Shown in pieces: positions 5,278-6,170 of a stretch of DNA of 6,170 nucleotides; position 1 is the stretch's first letter; each line of letters opens with the position of its first letter. The notes under the pieces were generated by a model. That model was not told the origin of the DNA, made no database searches, and saw only the letters and a program-made list of their open reading frames with translations. The DNA comes from Chryseobacterium gleum (lineage in GTDB: Bacteria > Bacteroidota > Bacteroidia > Flavobacteriales_D > Crocinitomicaceae): contig CAMCQW010000123.1 in the NCBI GenBank assembly GCA_945877045.1, positions 1-6,170 of the forward strand, in the 5' to 3' direction. The position numbers were made by a program, and so were the translations under genes.

Positions 5278-6170
5278 ATGAACATCAATCAGAACATAGA
5301 AAATAATCTTCTTTCCTTATTCTCAACGCATCCAAATTATCTGTTAAGGATGTTTTTTACTTATTATCCTCTTTCAGATGAACAAATAGTAAAATTCAAA
5401 GGGGAAATAAATTGGGGGTATTTGTCTTACAACTCTACTAGAGATTGGGATCAAGCATTTATCAAAGAATTCGAAGATAAATTAAACTGGGATGCATTAT
5501 CGGCAAATCCTTCATTGCCTTGGTCAATGTCTTTTCTAAAAGCTTTTCCAGGAAGGTTTAAGGGCTCCATTCAAACTACGAATCCTTCGTTGCCTTGGAC
5601 TTATGAATTTATTACAAAATACGAGCAATTTTGGAATTTCTATTCTCTTCCATTAAACAAAGGAATTCCATGGACTCAAGAACTAGTTTTACATCCAAAA
5701 ATAATTGATAAAAATCTTTCAACGGTGAACGGCCAAAACCTTTGGACAGAAGAATTTTTGATTAAAAATGGGGCAATACTACCTTGGAAGTTTTTATGTG
5801 CTAATCAGCATATTAAATGGTCAGAGGAATTGATAGATAAGTTATCTCCTTATTGGAAAAAAGCAGAGAAGAAAACCAGCGATCATATGGTTTCACCCTG
5901 GAAAGGTCTATGCTCCAACCCTTCAGTTCCTTGGACTGCTAAATTGATTAAAAAACATCAAAAGTCTTTTTTTAGACCCTATGGAATTAATTGGAAAGAG
6001 TTAAGTAGAAATCCAAATTTGCCTTGGCAAGAGGAAAATCTGTTGGATCAATTCAAAGACAAATGGAAATGGGACCTACTTTCTGTGAATAACGGGATTG
6101 GATTTACAGAAGAACAAATTGAAAAATACAAAGACCTCTTCATTTGGGATTCAGGCAGTGGAAGCAATCA
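5278..6170 (+). CDS. Tryptophan-motif repeat protein (about 25-residue repeats), 3' partial
   Basis: The frame is open to the window end, giving 297 complete codons with no stop. From about residue 42 the protein is made of tandem units with consensus W-x2-LS-x-NP-x-LPW-[ST]-x2-[LF]-[IL]-x-K-[FY]. The second conserved aromatic of each unit falls at W57, W82, W107, W132, W156, W181, W219, W250 and F276, so most units are 24-26 residues and two are longer (38 and 31). In most units the first aromatic lies 11 residues earlier (46/57, 71/82, 170/181, 208/219, 239/250, 265/276). This predicts a helical solenoid, usually a binding scaffold; similar NP-x-x-x-W repeats occur in uncharacterised bacterial and giant-virus proteins. 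No signal peptide is seen. ATG at 5278 follows AAGTAAA and is preferred; an in-frame ATG at 5236 would add 14 residues. The specific function is unknown. Confidence 0.8.
   Translation, partial: MNINQNIENNLLSLFSTHPNYLLRMFFTYYPLSDEQIVKFKGEINWGYLSYNSTRDWDQAFIKEFEDKLNWDALSANPSLPWSMSFLKAFPGRFKGSIQTTNPSLPWTYEFITKYEQFWNFYSLPLNKGIPWTQELVLHPKIIDKNLSTVNGQNLWTEEFLIKNGAILPWKFLCANQHIKWSEELIDKLSPYWKKAEKKTSDHMVSPWKGLCSNPSVPWTAKLIKKHQKSFFRPYGINWKELSRNPNLPWQEENLLDQFKDKWKWDLLSVNNGIGFTEEQIEKYKDLFIWDSGSGSN

Noticed and set aside
1..6170. CRISPR array, tRNA/rRNA genes or insertion sequence
   Set aside because: No regularly spaced DNA repeats, no tRNA-like cloverleaf in the gaps, and no transposase motif or terminal inverted repeats with target duplications were seen.

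Overview
The window reads as an accessory, probably defence-related, region from an AT-rich member of the Bacteroidota. Evidence for this is the AT-rich sequence, the absence of Shine-Dalgarno motifs before the starts (A-rich stretches instead), TAnnTTTG-type -7 boxes in the one sizeable intergenic gap, and FISUMP domains (Fibrobacter succinogenes major paralogous domain), which are common in this phylum and its relatives. All credible genes lie on the + strand, and both ends of the window cut through a gene.

Region 1 (1-4254) looks like one transcription unit of three tightly packed genes. The first is the C-terminal part of an McrB-type AAA+ GTPase. It overlaps the start of mcrC (McrC, PD-(D/E)XK nuclease subunit) by 17 bases. 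Five bases after mcrC comes a 636-residue fusion protein: an N-terminal DEDDh (DnaQ-like) 3'-5' exonuclease followed by two tandem FISUMP domains. McrB and McrC together would form a nucleotide-driven restriction endonuclease against modified DNA. The exonuclease-FISUMP protein is the unusual partner. It has no signal peptide, so the FISUMP pair, normally found on secreted or surface proteins, should be cytoplasmic here. A reasonable inference is that it processes DNA ends made by McrBC, with the FISUMP pair acting as a binding or sensing module.

Region 2 (4255-4469) is a 215-base gap. It holds an imperfect hairpin (4305-4344), a -7-like promoter element (4408-4415) and no convincing gene. 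It probably separates two transcription units.

Region 3 (4470-6170) holds three genes I cannot assign to a known function: a 185-residue cytosolic-looking protein, a 64-residue single-pass membrane protein with a TTG start, and a long protein (still open at the window end) built from at least nine roughly 25-residue repeats with paired tryptophans 11 residues apart. A clean 8-bp inverted repeat sits just before the repeat-protein gene. That last gene has no stop inside the window, so a scan for closed ORFs would miss it.

The candidates most worth following are the McrBC-linked exonuclease/double-FISUMP fusion and the unknown cluster with the tryptophan-repeat solenoid.
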